The notes: generated by a model from the sequence alone, not told the origin. Shown: positions 9,271 through 18,407, counted from the first letter of the stretch. The stretch: DNA of 64,000 nucleotides from Kaistia defluvii (GCF_040548815.1 NZ_JBEPSM010000002.1:772961-836960), one strand, 5' to 3'. Translations and numbers: made by a program.

Positions 9271-9502
9271 GCCCGCTGCTCCGTCGCCATGCCAGCTCGC
9301 ACGCTAGCCCTTTCCGTGGCGTCGCTCCATCCTTGCCGTGCGCGCGATAGGGTCGCTCCTGCGTCGAGGCGCGGAGCGCCTGGAAGCCTGCGCGATGTGT
9401 CCGTGCGCGCGGCGACATGGGTCGCACGCTGCTCTGCCTACCAGGGATCGCCGGGGTGCCTCTTGCCTGTCCGCCTAGCCATGCTAGGGTCCGCTCGTCT
9501 CA

Positions 9503-9591
9503 TCGGGGTGCCCTGATCCATCCGGATCCTGGCTGAGAGGTCTTCGGACTAACCCGCGAACCTGATCCGGATCATGCCGGCGGAGGGATTG
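9503..9591 (+). ncRNA. TPP riboswitch (THI element)
   Basis: The conserved thi-box blocks are present in order: ggggtgcc at 9505-9512, ctgaga at 9533-9538, and cctgatccgg (9561-9570) followed by atgccggcggaggga. This is the thiamine pyrophosphate aptamer. It lies about 80 nt upstream of thiM and should shut down thiM-thiE when TPP is plentiful. The downstream linker can form a hairpin that covers the thiM ribosome binding site, suggesting translational control. Confidence 0.93.
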
Positions 9592-9639
9592 AGCCAAGCG
9601 CCTGGATGCTCAAGCACCTGGATGTTCTTGCCGTCGTTC

Positions 9640-9663
9640 CGTCCTGCGTCACAGCAAAGGACG
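9640..9663 (+). promoter_or_regulatory. Putative Shine-Dalgarno-sequestering hairpin of the TPP riboswitch
   Basis: cgtcc (9640-9644) plus tgc (9645-9647) can pair with gca (9554-type position 9654-9656) and ggacg (9659-9663), with a two-base bulge. The 3' arm is the aaagga ribosome binding site of thiM. Enclosing the ribosome site this way is the usual expression platform of proteobacterial TPP riboswitches. Confidence 0.55.
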
Positions 9664-9670
9664 TCTACCT

Positions 9671-10501
9671 GTGTCTCCCAACCCTTCCTTCACGATCGAA
9701 GCCGCGACCGATGCGTTGCATGCCATGCGGGCTGCCCGTCCGCTCGTCCAGAACATCACCAACTACGTCGCCATGACGATCTCGGCCAATGTGCTGCTCG
9801 CCGTCGGCGCGTCGCCAGCCATGGTGCATGCGACCGAGGAGGTCGACGACTTCGTCGCCATCTCCAATGCGCTGGTGATCAATATCGGCACGCTGTCGCC
9901 GACCTGGATCGAGGGCATGCAGCGCGCGGCGAAGCGGGCCGTCGCCCTCGCCAAGCCCTGGGTGCTGGACCCGGTCGGCTGCGGCGCGACGAAGTTCCGC
10001 ACCGATTTCGCCGTCGAGATGAGCCGGGCGGGTCCGTCGATCATTCGCGGTAATGCCAGCGAGATCATGAGCCTCGCCGGCGCGGCCGGGGCAGGGGGCA
10101 AGGGCGTCGATTCGACCGCTTCGTCCGATGCGGCGATGGAAGCCGGCAAGGCGCTGGCGCGCGCCAGCGGCGCGGTCGTCGCCATCACGGGCGAGACGGA
10201 CTATGTCACGGACGGCACGACGGTCGTGGCGATCACCGGCGGCAGCCCGCTAATGCCGCTCTCGACCGCGCTGGGCTGTGCGTTGTCGGCGACAGTTGCC
10301 GCCTTCGCCGCCGTGCGTCCGCCCTTCGAGGCGGCGGTCGCCGCCATCGCCGTCTATGGCGCGGCGGGCGCCGCCGCGGCGACCCGCGTGACCGGGCCGG
10401 GCCATCTGCCGGCGGAGCTTTGCGACGCGCTCTATGTGGCCGACGCCGACATGATCGCGCGTTATGCGACCATCCGGGTTGTTGATGAGGTGAATGTCTG
10501 A
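9671..10501 (+). CDS. thiM: Hydroxyethylthiazole kinase
   Basis: A 276-residue ribokinase-fold enzyme that phosphorylates 4-methyl-5-(2-hydroxyethyl)thiazole in thiamine salvage. Family blocks visible are RPLVQNITNYVAM (about 20-32), KPWVLDPVGCGATKFR (about 96-111), IIRGNASEIMSLAG (about 123-136) and VVAITGETDYVTDG (about 170-183), with the Cys of PVGCGA near the active site. The start is a GTG at 9671 with aaagga about 10 bases upstream, immediately after the riboswitch linker. The stop overlaps the thiE start by one base. Confidence 0.93.
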   Translation: MSPNPSFTIEAATDALHAMRAARPLVQNITNYVAMTISANVLLAVGASPAMVHATEEVDDFVAISNALVINIGTLSPTWIEGMQRAAKRAVALAKPWVLDPVGCGATKFRTDFAVEMSRAGPSIIRGNASEIMSLAGAAGAGGKGVDSTASSDAAMEAGKALARASGAVVAITGETDYVTDGTTVVAITGGSPLMPLSTALGCALSATVAAFAAVRPPFEAAVAAIAVYGAAGAAAATRVTGPGHLPAELCDALYVADADMIARYATIRVVDEVNV

Positions 10502-11142
10502 TGAGCCGTCCTTTCGATCTTTCGCTTTATCTCGTCACCGACGAGGACCTGGCCGGACCGCGCGGCGTGGTCGAAACGGTGCGCGCCGCGATCGAGGGCG
10601 GCGTCACGCTGGTGCAGCATCGCTGCAAGCACGGCACCACCCGCGATTTCGTCGCGACGGCGTCGGAGCTGATGGAAATCCTGCGCCCGCGTGGCATCCC
10701 GCTCATCATCAATGACCGCGTCGATGTCGCGCTGGCGGTCGATGCCGATGGGGTCCATGTCGGCCAGGACGACATGCGCGTCGCCAAGGTGCGCGAACTG
10801 ATCGGCCCGGATCGCATTCTCGGCCTGTCCGCGGCATTGATGGAGGAACTGACGCCGGACGAACTCGGCCCGATCGATTATCTCGGCGTCGGCCCGGTCT
10901 TCGCGACGACGACCAAGCCGGACGCGGACGACGCGATCGGCTTCGACCATCTCGGGCGGATCAAGGCGGCGGCTGGCCTTCCGGTCGTGGCGATCGGTGG
11001 CCTGAAGCCCGAGCATGTCGAGCCGACGCTGGCGGCGGGCGCCGATGGCCTTGCCGTCGTTTCCGCCATCATGGCGGCGGAAGACCCGGCAAAGGCGGCG
11101 CGCGACTTCGCCGACCGCATCGCGCGCTACCGTTCGCAATAG
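10501..11142 (+). CDS. thiE: Thiamine-phosphate synthase
   Basis: A 213-residue TIM-barrel enzyme joining HMP pyrophosphate and thiazole phosphate to give thiamine phosphate. Characteristic blocks are LYLVTDEDL at the start, GGVTLVQHRCK (pyrophosphate site), IINDRVDVALAVDADGVHVGQDD, LGVGPVFATTTKPDA and VAIGGL. It overlaps thiM by one base (TGATG) and is translationally coupled to it under the TPP riboswitch. Canonical members have a QLR-type strand where this one has LVQHRCK, a normal variation. No thiD is present in the window. Confidence 0.92.
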   Translation: MSRPFDLSLYLVTDEDLAGPRGVVETVRAAIEGGVTLVQHRCKHGTTRDFVATASELMEILRPRGIPLIINDRVDVALAVDADGVHVGQDDMRVAKVRELIGPDRILGLSAALMEELTPDELGPIDYLGVGPVFATTTKPDADDAIGFDHLGRIKAAAGLPVVAIGGLKPEHVEPTLAAGADGLAVVSAIMAAEDPAKAARDFADRIARYRSQ

Positions 11143-11248
11143 GGCGACTTATTCCAAAACGGAACAAGTTCTGCCCTGTTCATGCAGGTTCAGTTGAAGA
11201 CGGCGGCGTGGCATAGTCCGCTCCAACGTGCCCACCGAGGAGTTGTCC

Positions 11249-12844
11249 ATGTCCGCCACCAACGCTGAACGCCTGGTCGTCAAGGGAGCCCTGGGGCCCC
11301 GTTTCGACGAGATCCTGACGCCCGAGGCGCTCGCCTTCGTCGCCGAACTGCATGGCCGGTTCGACGCGAAGCGCCGCGCCCTGCTCGAATTCCGCAACGA
11401 GCGTCAGGTCTTCTTCGACAATGGCGGGCTGCCGGACTTCCTGCCCGAAACCAAGGCGATCCGCGAGGGCGACTGGAAGGTCGCGCCGATCCCGGCCGAC
11501 CTGCAGGACCGCCGCGTCGAGATCACCGGCCCTGTCGACCGCAAGATGATCGTCAACGCGCTGAACTCCGGCGCGAAGGTGTTCATGGCCGATTTCGAGG
11601 ACGCATCCTCGCCGGTCTGGGCCAACATGATCGAGGGCCAGCTGAATCTGAAGGACCGCTGGGCCAACCAGATCGACTTCACCGACGCGCGCACCGGCAA
11701 GGCCTACAAGCTCGGCGCCAATCCGGCCGTGCTGATCATCCGCCCGCGCGGCTGGCACCTGCCCGAGCGCCACATCACCTTTGACGGCATGGACGCTTCC
11801 GGTTCGCTCGTCGATTTCGGCCTCTATGTCTTCCACAATGCCAAGGCGGCGCTGGCGCAGGGCTCGGGCCCGTATTTCTACCTGCCCAAGATCGAGAGCC
11901 ATCTCGAGGCGCGCCTCTGGAACGACGTCTTCACCTATGCCGAGGAGGCGCTGGGGCTGGCGCACGGCACCATCAAGGCGACCGTCCTGATCGAGACGCT
12001 GCCGGCGGCCTTCGAGATGGACGAGATCCTCTATGAACTGAAGGACCACATGGCCGGTCTCAATTGCGGCCGCTGGGACTACATCTTCTCGTTCATCAAG
12101 ACGCTGCGCAACAACAAGGCCTTCCTGCTGCCGGATCGCGGCCAGGTCGTCATGGGCAAGGCGTTCCTGCTCGCCTATTCGGAACTGCTGATCAAGACCT
12201 GCCACCGCCGTGGCGCCTTCGCCATGGGCGGCATGGCCGCGCAGATCCCGATCAAGAACAACCCGGAAGCCAACGCCGCCGCCTTCGCCAAGGTTCGCGC
12301 CGACAAGGAACGCGAGGCCAATGCCGGCCATGACGGAACCTGGGTCGCGCATCCGGATCTGGTGCCGGTCGCCATGGAAGTGTTCGACCGCCTAATGCCG
12401 ACGCCGAACCAGCTCACGCGCCTGCGCGAGGAGGTCTCCTTCGGCCAGAAGGACATGCTCGCCATCCATGACGGCACCCGGACGGAAGAGGGACTGCGCC
12501 ACAACATCCGCGTTGGCGTCCAGTATATCGAGGCTTGGCTGCGCGGTCGTGGCGCGGTGCCGATCTACAACCTCATGGAAGATGCGGCGACCGCCGAGAT
12601 CAGCCGTGCGCAGATCTGGCAGCAGCTCAATTTCGAGGCGACGCTGGAGGACGGCCAGAAGGTGACGGAAGAACTGTTCCGCCGCGCGCTGGCCGAGGAA
12701 ATGGAAGTCGTGAAGGGCGAGGTCGGCGCGGACAATTACGCTGCCGGCCGCTTCCCCGAGGCAATCGACCTGTTCGCCAAGCTCTCGACCGCCAAGTCCT
12801 TCGAGGCCTTCCTCACGGTCCCGGCCTACAAGCTGATCGACTAG
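11249..12844 (+). CDS. aceB: Malate synthase A
   Basis: A 531-residue malate synthase of the A type, condensing glyoxylate with acetyl-CoA in the glyoxylate shunt. Diagnostic stretches are VFMADFEDASSPVW, RPRGWHLPERH, LPKIESHLEARLWN, LIETLPAAFEMDEIL and GRWDYIFSFIKT, plus MGGMAAQIPIKN, all in family order. The ATG at 11249 is chosen because gagg lies 8 bases upstream; a GTG at 11228 has no such site. It would consume the glyoxylate formed by GlcDEF in this window. It is a single-gene unit with its own upstream region (11143-11248). Confidence 0.95.
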   Translation: MSATNAERLVVKGALGPRFDEILTPEALAFVAELHGRFDAKRRALLEFRNERQVFFDNGGLPDFLPETKAIREGDWKVAPIPADLQDRRVEITGPVDRKMIVNALNSGAKVFMADFEDASSPVWANMIEGQLNLKDRWANQIDFTDARTGKAYKLGANPAVLIIRPRGWHLPERHITFDGMDASGSLVDFGLYVFHNAKAALAQGSGPYFYLPKIESHLEARLWNDVFTYAEEALGLAHGTIKATVLIETLPAAFEMDEILYELKDHMAGLNCGRWDYIFSFIKTLRNNKAFLLPDRGQVVMGKAFLLAYSELLIKTCHRRGAFAMGGMAAQIPIKNNPEANAAAFAKVRADKEREANAGHDGTWVAHPDLVPVAMEVFDRLMPTPNQLTRLREEVSFGQKDMLAIHDGTRTEEGLRHNIRVGVQYIEAWLRGRGAVPIYNLMEDAATAEISRAQIWQQLNFEATLEDGQKVTEELFRRALAEEMEVVKGEVGADNYAAGRFPEAIDLFAKLSTAKSFEAFLTVPAYKLID

Positions 12845-12883
12845 CCGAGCCGATTGACGCGCATTCCGCGTCCGCTAAAAATG

Positions 12884-12908
12884 GCGGCAGGCTGATACGG
12901 CCTGCCGC
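12884..12908 (+). terminator. Probable terminator after aceB
   Basis: Perfect 9-bp inverted repeat gcggcaggc / gcctgccgc with a 7-base loop, 40 bp after the aceB stop. The T-run is weak (ttgcgcctctt). Confidence 0.45.
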
Positions 12909-13033
12909 TTGCGCCTCTTGGGGTATGGTGAATGTATCCGACTGAATGAACCTGATCCGTTGGCTCCGGCGAACGCCTCAGCAATGCAAGCGCTGACGTG
13001 ACTGCGTTCGCCCTGAGGCAAGGAACAGGAAAC

Positions 13034-13606
13034 ATGCGCGATTTTCGCGATGCCAAAGCCATGGCAAAGGCGCTTCGGGCCTCCATGGCCGAGCGCAATA
13101 TCGAACTCTCCCATAGCGAAACGCTCGAGATCGTCGCCCGCCAGTTTGGCTATGACGACTGGAACATTCTGGCGGCCGAAATTGCTTCGGACACTCCCAA
13201 GGCGCAGGCCGTGGTCGTCGGAGATATCCGGTTCAATCAGGTCATCCCGATCCTGCGGATCTTCGACATCGCCAAGGCGATGGAATTCTATCGGGATTTT
13301 CTCGGCTTCACCGTCGATTGGGAACATCGCTACGGCGAGGGCATGCCGCTCTATGCGCAGGTGTCGCGCGCCGGCATGCTGTTGCATCTGTCCGAACACC
13401 ATGGCGATGCGAGCCCGGGCTCGACGGTGTTCGTCTGGATGCGTGGGATCGAGGCCTTCCATCGCGAACTTCTCGGCAAGAAGTACGGCTATTCGCGCCC
13501 GGGGCTAGAAGACACCGGCTACGACGCCCGCATGGTCGAGGTGCCGGATCCGTTCGGCAACCGGATCCGATTCAACGAACACAACGACCCCGCGGGCGCT
13601 CGCTAA
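13034..13606 (+). CDS. Glyoxalase superfamily (VOC) protein with N-terminal helical domain
   Basis: A 190-residue protein of two parts. Residues 1-55 (RDFRDAKAMAKALRASMAER, then SHSETLEIVARQFGYDDWN) form the small helical domain found at the N-terminus of many glyoxalase-like proteins; residues 65-185 form a vicinal-oxygen-chelate fold with the typical IPILRIFDIAKAMEFYRDFL opening and DPFGNRIRFNE close. It resembles bleomycin-resistance/glyoxalase-like proteins, but substrate is unknown. aggaacaggaaac before 13034 fixes the start; a longer frame begins at 12998. Confidence 0.82.
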   Translation: MRDFRDAKAMAKALRASMAERNIELSHSETLEIVARQFGYDDWNILAAEIASDTPKAQAVVVGDIRFNQVIPILRIFDIAKAMEFYRDFLGFTVDWEHRYGEGMPLYAQVSRAGMLLHLSEHHGDASPGSTVFVWMRGIEAFHRELLGKKYGYSRPGLEDTGYDARMVEVPDPFGNRIRFNEHNDPAGAR

Positions 13607-13666
13607 GCCGTTCTCCAGACTGGTCGCGGAGACCCATCCCGAGTGACCGGAATGGGTCTTGATGTC

Positions 13667-15166
13667 CTACACTTCGACGGCGGTCGGCACCGGGCTGCGG
13701 CCGCCGCGCAGGGGACGCTCTTCCATGATCGCGAGCAGGGCCAGCGAGATGGCGATGCAGATCGTCGCCGCGATGAAGACGCCGTTGAACGCGCCGGCCA
13801 GCGAAACGCCGGCCTCCGCCGCGGCGGCGATCTTGGCCTCGACCGAAGTGCCGGTTCCGCCCGAGATCGCACCCAGGCCGCCTAGGAAGATCGCGCCGAA
13901 GGCGGCCACCAGGATGGCGCTGCCGAGCGAGCGCATGAAGTTGATCGTGGCCGTCGCCGTGCCGAGGTGGTGCGCCTGCACGGCGTTCTGCGCCACGACG
14001 ATGGTCACGGGGAACAGCGTGCCGAGGCCGGCGCCGATGAAGGTCAGGATGACCTCGATCGAGATCACGTCGAGCCGGCCGGCCCAGACCGCGAGGACCC
14101 CGGTCAGGACCATCGCAACTGTCAGTCCGATCATCGGCGAGCGCTTGTAGTGCTGGACGCGTGCCATGACGCGGCCGGAAAACTGCGCGCCGAACACGGT
14201 GCCGATCGAGAGTGGAATGAGCGCGAAGCCGGATTCCGCCGCCGACATGTGCAGCACCGACTGGAAGAACAGCGGCATGTAGATCGAGAGGCCCACCATG
14301 GTGCCGATGCCGAAGAAGCCGGCGAGCGTGGCGGTTGCCACGACCTGGTCGCGCAGCACGCCGACCGGCAGGAAGGGCTCCGGCGCATTCAGGACGCGGA
14401 ACACGAACAGCGCCCATGCGGCCAGGGAGGCGACGAACAGGCCTATGATCTCCCAGGAAGACCAGGGATAGGAAACGCCGCCCCAGCTGAGCGCCAGCAG
14501 CAGCAGAACCGCCGCCGCGACCAGCAGCACCGCGCCGATGATGTCCAGCTTGTGCGGGCGGTCGTTGCGCGGCAGCTTCTTCAGCGCGTTGAAGGTCATG
14601 GCGAAGGCGAGCAGGCCGAGCGGCACGTTGATCCAGAAGATAACGGTCCAGTTCAGCGATTCCGAAAGCACGCCGCCCAGCACGGGTCCGGCGACACTGG
14701 CCGCCGCGAACACGGCGCCGAAATAGCCCATGTACTTGGCGCGTTCCTTGGGCGCGATCGCATCGCCCGTGATGGTATGGGCGAGCGAGATCAACCCGCC
14801 GCCGCCCAGTCCCTGCAGGAAGCGGGCGATGATCAGCCCGGTCATGGTCGGCGCGAGCGCGCAGGCGACCGAGCCGATGATGAAGATGACGATCGCGATC
14901 AGCAGGACCGTGCGGCGGCCATGGATATCGCTGAGCTTGCCGTAGAGCGGCGTGACGGCCGTCGACGACAGCAGATACGCGGTCACGACCCAGGCGATGT
15001 TCTGGAGATCGCCCAGTTCGCGCCCGATGGTGGGCAGCGCGGTCGCGACGATGGTCTGGTCGAGAGCTGCCAGGAACATCGCCAGCATGACGCCAAGCAC
15101 GATCGAGCGAATGGTGGCCTGGTCGAGCGGAGCCGGGCCGGGGCGCGCGGAAACGGAAGCATCCAT
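13667..15166 (-). CDS. DHA2-family MFS multidrug exporter (14 TMS)
   Basis: A 499-residue major facilitator of the EmrB/QacA (DHA2) type with about 14 membrane segments, expected to export drugs by proton antiport. Motif C-type and DHA2 signatures are visible: LAALDQTIVATALPTI in helix 1, YGKLSDIHGRR as motif A, and FLQGLGGGGL. The start is placed at the ATG at 15166 (MDASVSARPG), close to helix 1; an upstream ATG at 15244 would add 26 residues. It lies directly downstream, same strand, of a second DHA2 pump, so the locus has two pumps in series. Confidence 0.88.
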   Translation of the reverse strand: MDASVSARPGPAPLDQATIRSIVLGVMLAMFLAALDQTIVATALPTIGRELGDLQNIAWVVTAYLLSSTAVTPLYGKLSDIHGRRTVLLIAIVIFIIGSVACALAPTMTGLIIARFLQGLGGGGLISLAHTITGDAIAPKERAKYMGYFGAVFAAASVAGPVLGGVLSESLNWTVIFWINVPLGLLAFAMTFNALKKLPRNDRPHKLDIIGAVLLVAAAVLLLLALSWGGVSYPWSSWEIIGLFVASLAAWALFVFRVLNAPEPFLPVGVLRDQVVATATLAGFFGIGTMVGLSIYMPLFFQSVLHMSAAESGFALIPLSIGTVFGAQFSGRVMARVQHYKRSPMIGLTVAMVLTGVLAVWAGRLDVISIEVILTFIGAGLGTLFPVTIVVAQNAVQAHHLGTATATINFMRSLGSAILVAAFGAIFLGGLGAISGGTGTSVEAKIAAAAEAGVSLAGAFNGVFIAATICIAISLALLAIMEERPLRGGRSPVPTAVEV

Positions 15167-15320
15167 GGGGTATCGCCAATGTGATTGTTCGCCCGCCGGG
15201 TAGGGCCGGGGCGATAAAGACGGCTGATCATTCTGATTCAGCAAAGATGGGCCGGAGCTTAGCCCCGTTGCCCGACGATCTCAATCCGCGGTCCCGGCCG
15301 ATCGGTGGGACCGCGGCGTT

Positions 15321-16889
15321 TCAGTGGCCGCCGCCACCGCCGGCAGGCGCTGCCTGCGGCTTCTGGGCAAGCGGGACCAGCAGCACGATCAGCGCGAAGA
15401 TGACCGCGAGCACGAGGAAGACGTCCGAGAAAGCCATCACCAGCGCCTCGCGCTTGACCGACTGGGTCAGCGTCTTGATCGCCGCCAGATTGGCGTCGCT
15501 GCCCATCGTGGCGGCGAAGCCCTTGGTCATCATGTCGAGCCGTTCGGTCGCCGCCTCGCGGCCCCACTGCACCTGCTCGTGCAGACGGGTGATGTGCAGG
15601 TCCCAGCGATTGTTCAAGATCGTGGTGATGACGGCCAGGCCGACGGCGCCACCGAGGTTTCGCGTCAGGTTGAACAGGCCGGACGCGTTCTTCATCCGCT
15701 CGGGCGGCAGGGTTCCCAGCGCCAGCATCGAGACAGGCATCATCGACGTCATCAGCGCGACGCCGCGCATCGCCTGGGGAATGAACAGCTCGTTGAAGGC
15801 CCAGTCCTTGGTGATCGGTACCAGTTCGAGGCAGGAGAGTGCGAACAGCGACAGGCCGAACGCCATCATGTAGCGCGGATCCATCTTCTGGCCGAGCCGG
15901 CCGACGATCGGCGCGGTGATCATCATGAACAGGCCGGTGACGAACATGGTCTCGCCGATCTGCAGGGAATCGTAGCCGCGAACCCGGGCCAGATAGACCG
16001 GATAGAGGTAGACGAGGCCATAGAGACCGACGCCGAGCATGAAGGAAAACAGCGCGCCGGTGGCGAAGTTGCGGTTCTGGAAGGCGCGAACATCGACGAT
16101 CGGCTCCTGCGCCCGCAGAACGCGCCAGAAGAACAGCACGCCGGCGACCACGGTCACGACGGCCAGCGTCGCGATCGTCTCGTCCTGGAACCAGTCATTG
16201 GCCGACCCTTCCTCGAGCACATATTCGAGGCTGCCGAGGAACAAAGCGAGCGTGACCAGGCCCATATAATCGAAGCGCTGCAGCAGCTTGAAGTTGGGCT
16301 TGTCCCAGTCGACGAAGGCCAGCACGCCGAGAGTCACGCAGATGCCGGGGATAACATTGACCAGGAACAGCCAGTGCCAGGAGAAGATGTTGGTGAGATA
16401 GCCGCCAATGGTCGGGCCGACGGTGGGCGCCAGCGTCGCGATCAGGCCGACGATCGCCGACACCATGGCGCGCCGGTTGGGCGGGAAGATCGTGAAGGCG
16501 GCGGCGAACACGGCCGGGATCATGCCGCCGCCGATGAAGCCCTGCGCCGCGCGCCAGGCGATCATCTCGCCGATCGACGAGGAACTGGCGCAGCCGATCG
16601 AGGTGATGGTGAAGCCACCGGCGGCGATGGCGAACAGATAGCGGGTCGACAGCGCGCGGCCGAGGAAGCCCGACAGCGGGATCATGATGATCTCCGCGAT
16701 CAGATAGGCCGTCTGCACCCAGGAGATTTCCTGCGAACTGGCGGAAAGGCCTGCCTGGATCTCGGTCAGCGATGACGAGACGATCTGGATGTCGAGAATC
16801 GCCATGAACATGCCGACCGCCATGGCAACGAAGCCAAGCGTGCGGCGGGGCGTCATCACGGGAAGGGCGGGTGGTTGCGGACCGGCCAT
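15321..16889 (-). CDS. DHA2-family MFS exporter, EmrB-like
   Basis: A 522-residue EmrB-type drug:H+ antiporter subunit with about 14 membrane segments. Helix 1 holds MAILDIQIVSSSLTEIQAGL, motif A is GFLGRALSTRYLF, and RAAQGFIGGGMIP follows. In EmrAB-TolC systems this partner works with an EmrA fusion protein, and an EmrA-like gene lies immediately upstream on the same strand. aggagacagtc precedes the ATG. The C-terminus ends in a Gly-rich tail (AAPAGGGGGH). Confidence 0.9.
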   Translation of the reverse strand: MAGPQPPALPVMTPRRTLGFVAMAVGMFMAILDIQIVSSSLTEIQAGLSASSQEISWVQTAYLIAEIIMIPLSGFLGRALSTRYLFAIAAGGFTITSIGCASSSSIGEMIAWRAAQGFIGGGMIPAVFAAAFTIFPPNRRAMVSAIVGLIATLAPTVGPTIGGYLTNIFSWHWLFLVNVIPGICVTLGVLAFVDWDKPNFKLLQRFDYMGLVTLALFLGSLEYVLEEGSANDWFQDETIATLAVVTVVAGVLFFWRVLRAQEPIVDVRAFQNRNFATGALFSFMLGVGLYGLVYLYPVYLARVRGYDSLQIGETMFVTGLFMMITAPIVGRLGQKMDPRYMMAFGLSLFALSCLELVPITKDWAFNELFIPQAMRGVALMTSMMPVSMLALGTLPPERMKNASGLFNLTRNLGGAVGLAVITTILNNRWDLHITRLHEQVQWGREAATERLDMMTKGFAATMGSDANLAAIKTLTQSVKREALVMAFSDVFLVLAVIFALIVLLVPLAQKPQAAPAGGGGGH

Positions 16890-16980
16890 GACTGTCTCCT
16901 GGGGGTGCGTTCACCCCTGAAAAGCGCCAGGCTTCTGGACCTGGCGGCACGGCCGTGCGCAGACGGTCGGTTTGGTTCAA

Positions 16981-17032
16981 CGAGAGGGGAGCCGGAGGGC
17001 CGGTAGGGACAGCATGTCCGGCTCCCCTCTCG
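16981..17032. repeat. Large inverted repeat between emrA-like and emrB-like genes
   Basis: Perfect 16-bp arms, cgagaggggagccgga (16981-16996) and its complement (17017-17032), around a 20-base loop. In the minus-strand transcript this forms a strong stem between the two coding regions. No T-run follows, so RNA stabilisation or partial attenuation is more likely than full termination. Confidence 0.75.
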
Positions 17033-17065
17033 AAGCACTCCCCCGAAGGAGAGAAGCTTGCTGGG

Positions 17066-18310
17066 TCAGTTGCGGGCCGCGGTGGCGGCATTGCCGCCCG
17101 TGCGGCTGTCGATGTCGACCACCACGGAGAGGCCAGGGCGAAGGATGCCCTTGGCGGCTTCCTCGGCGGGAATGCGGATCCGCACCGGGACACGCTGCGT
17201 GATCTTGGTGAAGTTGCCGGTCGCATTGTCGGCCGGCAGCAGGCTGAACACCGAGCCGGAAGCCGGCGCCACGCTTTCGACCGTGCCCTCGATCGTGGCA
17301 TCGGAATAGGCGTCGACGCTGACCGTCGCGGTCGCGCCCGGCCGGATCCGGCCAAGCTGCGTTTCCTTGTAGTTGGCGTCGACATAGACGTCCTGCAGCG
17401 GCACCAGGGCCAGCAGGCGCTGCCCGGTCGCGACATACTCGCCGGGATCGACCGCGCGATTGCCGACGACGCCGTCGAAGGGCGCGCGCACGATCATATG
17501 GTCGAGGTCGAGCTTCTTCTGCTCCAGCGTCGTCTGGTACTGGTCGAGCGCCCGCTCGGCTTCGACGCGCTGCGCCTGCAGGACGGCGACATTGGCCTCG
17601 GCCGTCGTCATGCCGGCCTTGGCCGATTCGACGGCAGCGGCGGTCTTGTCCTTGGTGGCCTGCGCCTGCTGCAGCGATTGCTGCGATGCAAACTGGTTCT
17701 TGGCGAGCGTCGAGGCACGGGCGAGATCGGCCACGGCGAGTTCGGCGTCCGCATTGGCCGAGGCAATCGACGTGCGGGCCTGCGCGACGCCGGCCTGGCC
17801 AGCCTCGATCTGCTTGTCGATACGGTCGATGGCGGCCTGCTGGGCGGCGATCTGGTTCTCGGCGGCGGAGACGGCCAGCTTCTGGTCGGAATCGTCGAGA
17901 TAGACGAGAGGGTCGCCCGACTTGACCGCCGTGTTGTTGGCAACGGCGACCTTGGTGACATAGCCGGCAAGGCGCGGCGCCACCGTGGAGGTGTCGGCGC
18001 CGACATAGGCGTCGTCCGTCGAGACCATGAAGCGGCCGACCGTCCACCATTCGTGACCGAAATAGGCGCCGGCCGCGATCGCGACGGCTGCCACGGTCAG
18101 GAGGAGAAACCGCCGCCGCCCGCCGCGCTTTGCCGGGGGTGAGGCAATCGCAGGCTTGGCTTCGCCGCTGTTGCCGGGCGCGGAGGGCCGCTCGGCAATG
18201 GGCGCAGCCGCTGGCGGCGGCGGTGTGGTTTCGGCGTTGCGGCGCTGGATCGGCTCCAGCTCGGAAACACCGGTATCCTCAGGAGTCTCGACAAGTGCGA
18301 CCTTTGCCAT
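17066..18310 (-). CDS. HlyD/EmrA-family membrane fusion protein
   Basis: A 414-residue periplasmic adaptor of an EmrAB-type efflux system. A cytoplasmic Pro/Ala-rich N-terminus (about residues 1-65) is followed by one membrane segment (RRFLLLTVAAVAIAAGAYFG, about 66-85). Then come a lipoyl half (VSTDDAYVGADTSTVAPRLA), a long coiled-coil hairpin full of Ala/Gln/Glu (about 140-265), the second lipoyl half (IVRAPFDGVVGNRAVDPGEY) and a beta-barrel. aggagacgagtc precedes the ATG. It is divergent from a TetR gene, with paired operators between them. Confidence 0.9.
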   Translation of the reverse strand: MAKVALVETPEDTGVSELEPIQRRNAETTPPPPAAAPIAERPSAPGNSGEAKPAIASPPAKRGGRRRFLLLTVAAVAIAAGAYFGHEWWTVGRFMVSTDDAYVGADTSTVAPRLAGYVTKVAVANNTAVKSGDPLVYLDDSDQKLAVSAAENQIAAQQAAIDRIDKQIEAGQAGVAQARTSIASANADAELAVADLARASTLAKNQFASQQSLQQAQATKDKTAAAVESAKAGMTTAEANVAVLQAQRVEAERALDQYQTTLEQKKLDLDHMIVRAPFDGVVGNRAVDPGEYVATGQRLLALVPLQDVYVDANYKETQLGRIRPGATATVSVDAYSDATIEGTVESVAPASGSVFSLLPADNATGNFTKITQRVPVRIRIPAEEAAKGILRPGLSVVVDIDSRTGGNAATAARN

Positions 18311-18345
18311 GACTCGTCTCCTGTCTCTCAGCCCTGGAAAAGGGT

Positions 18346-18366
18346 TTGACCGAACCGTTCGGTCAA
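18346..18366. promoter_or_regulatory. TetR-type operator 1
   Basis: Perfect palindrome with 10-bp arms, ttgaccgaac and gttcggtcaa, around a single central c. It lies 36 bp upstream of the emrA-like start, just downstream of the predicted -10 box, where bound repressor would block transcription. It matches the AcrR/TetR style of symmetrical operator. Confidence 0.8.
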
Positions 18367-18374
18367 TGGCGCTT

Positions 18375-18403
18375 GAATTAGTCCCATTGACTGGTTAAAT
18401 CAA
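18375..18403 (-). promoter_or_regulatory. Predicted promoter of the emrA-like/efflux operon
   Basis: On the minus strand ttgatt (18403-18398) and taattc (18380-18375) are separated by 17 bases, a good sigma-70 layout. Operator 1 sits just downstream and operator 2 just upstream, so both would be covered by the repressor. Confidence 0.5.
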
Positions 18404-18407
18404 GATC

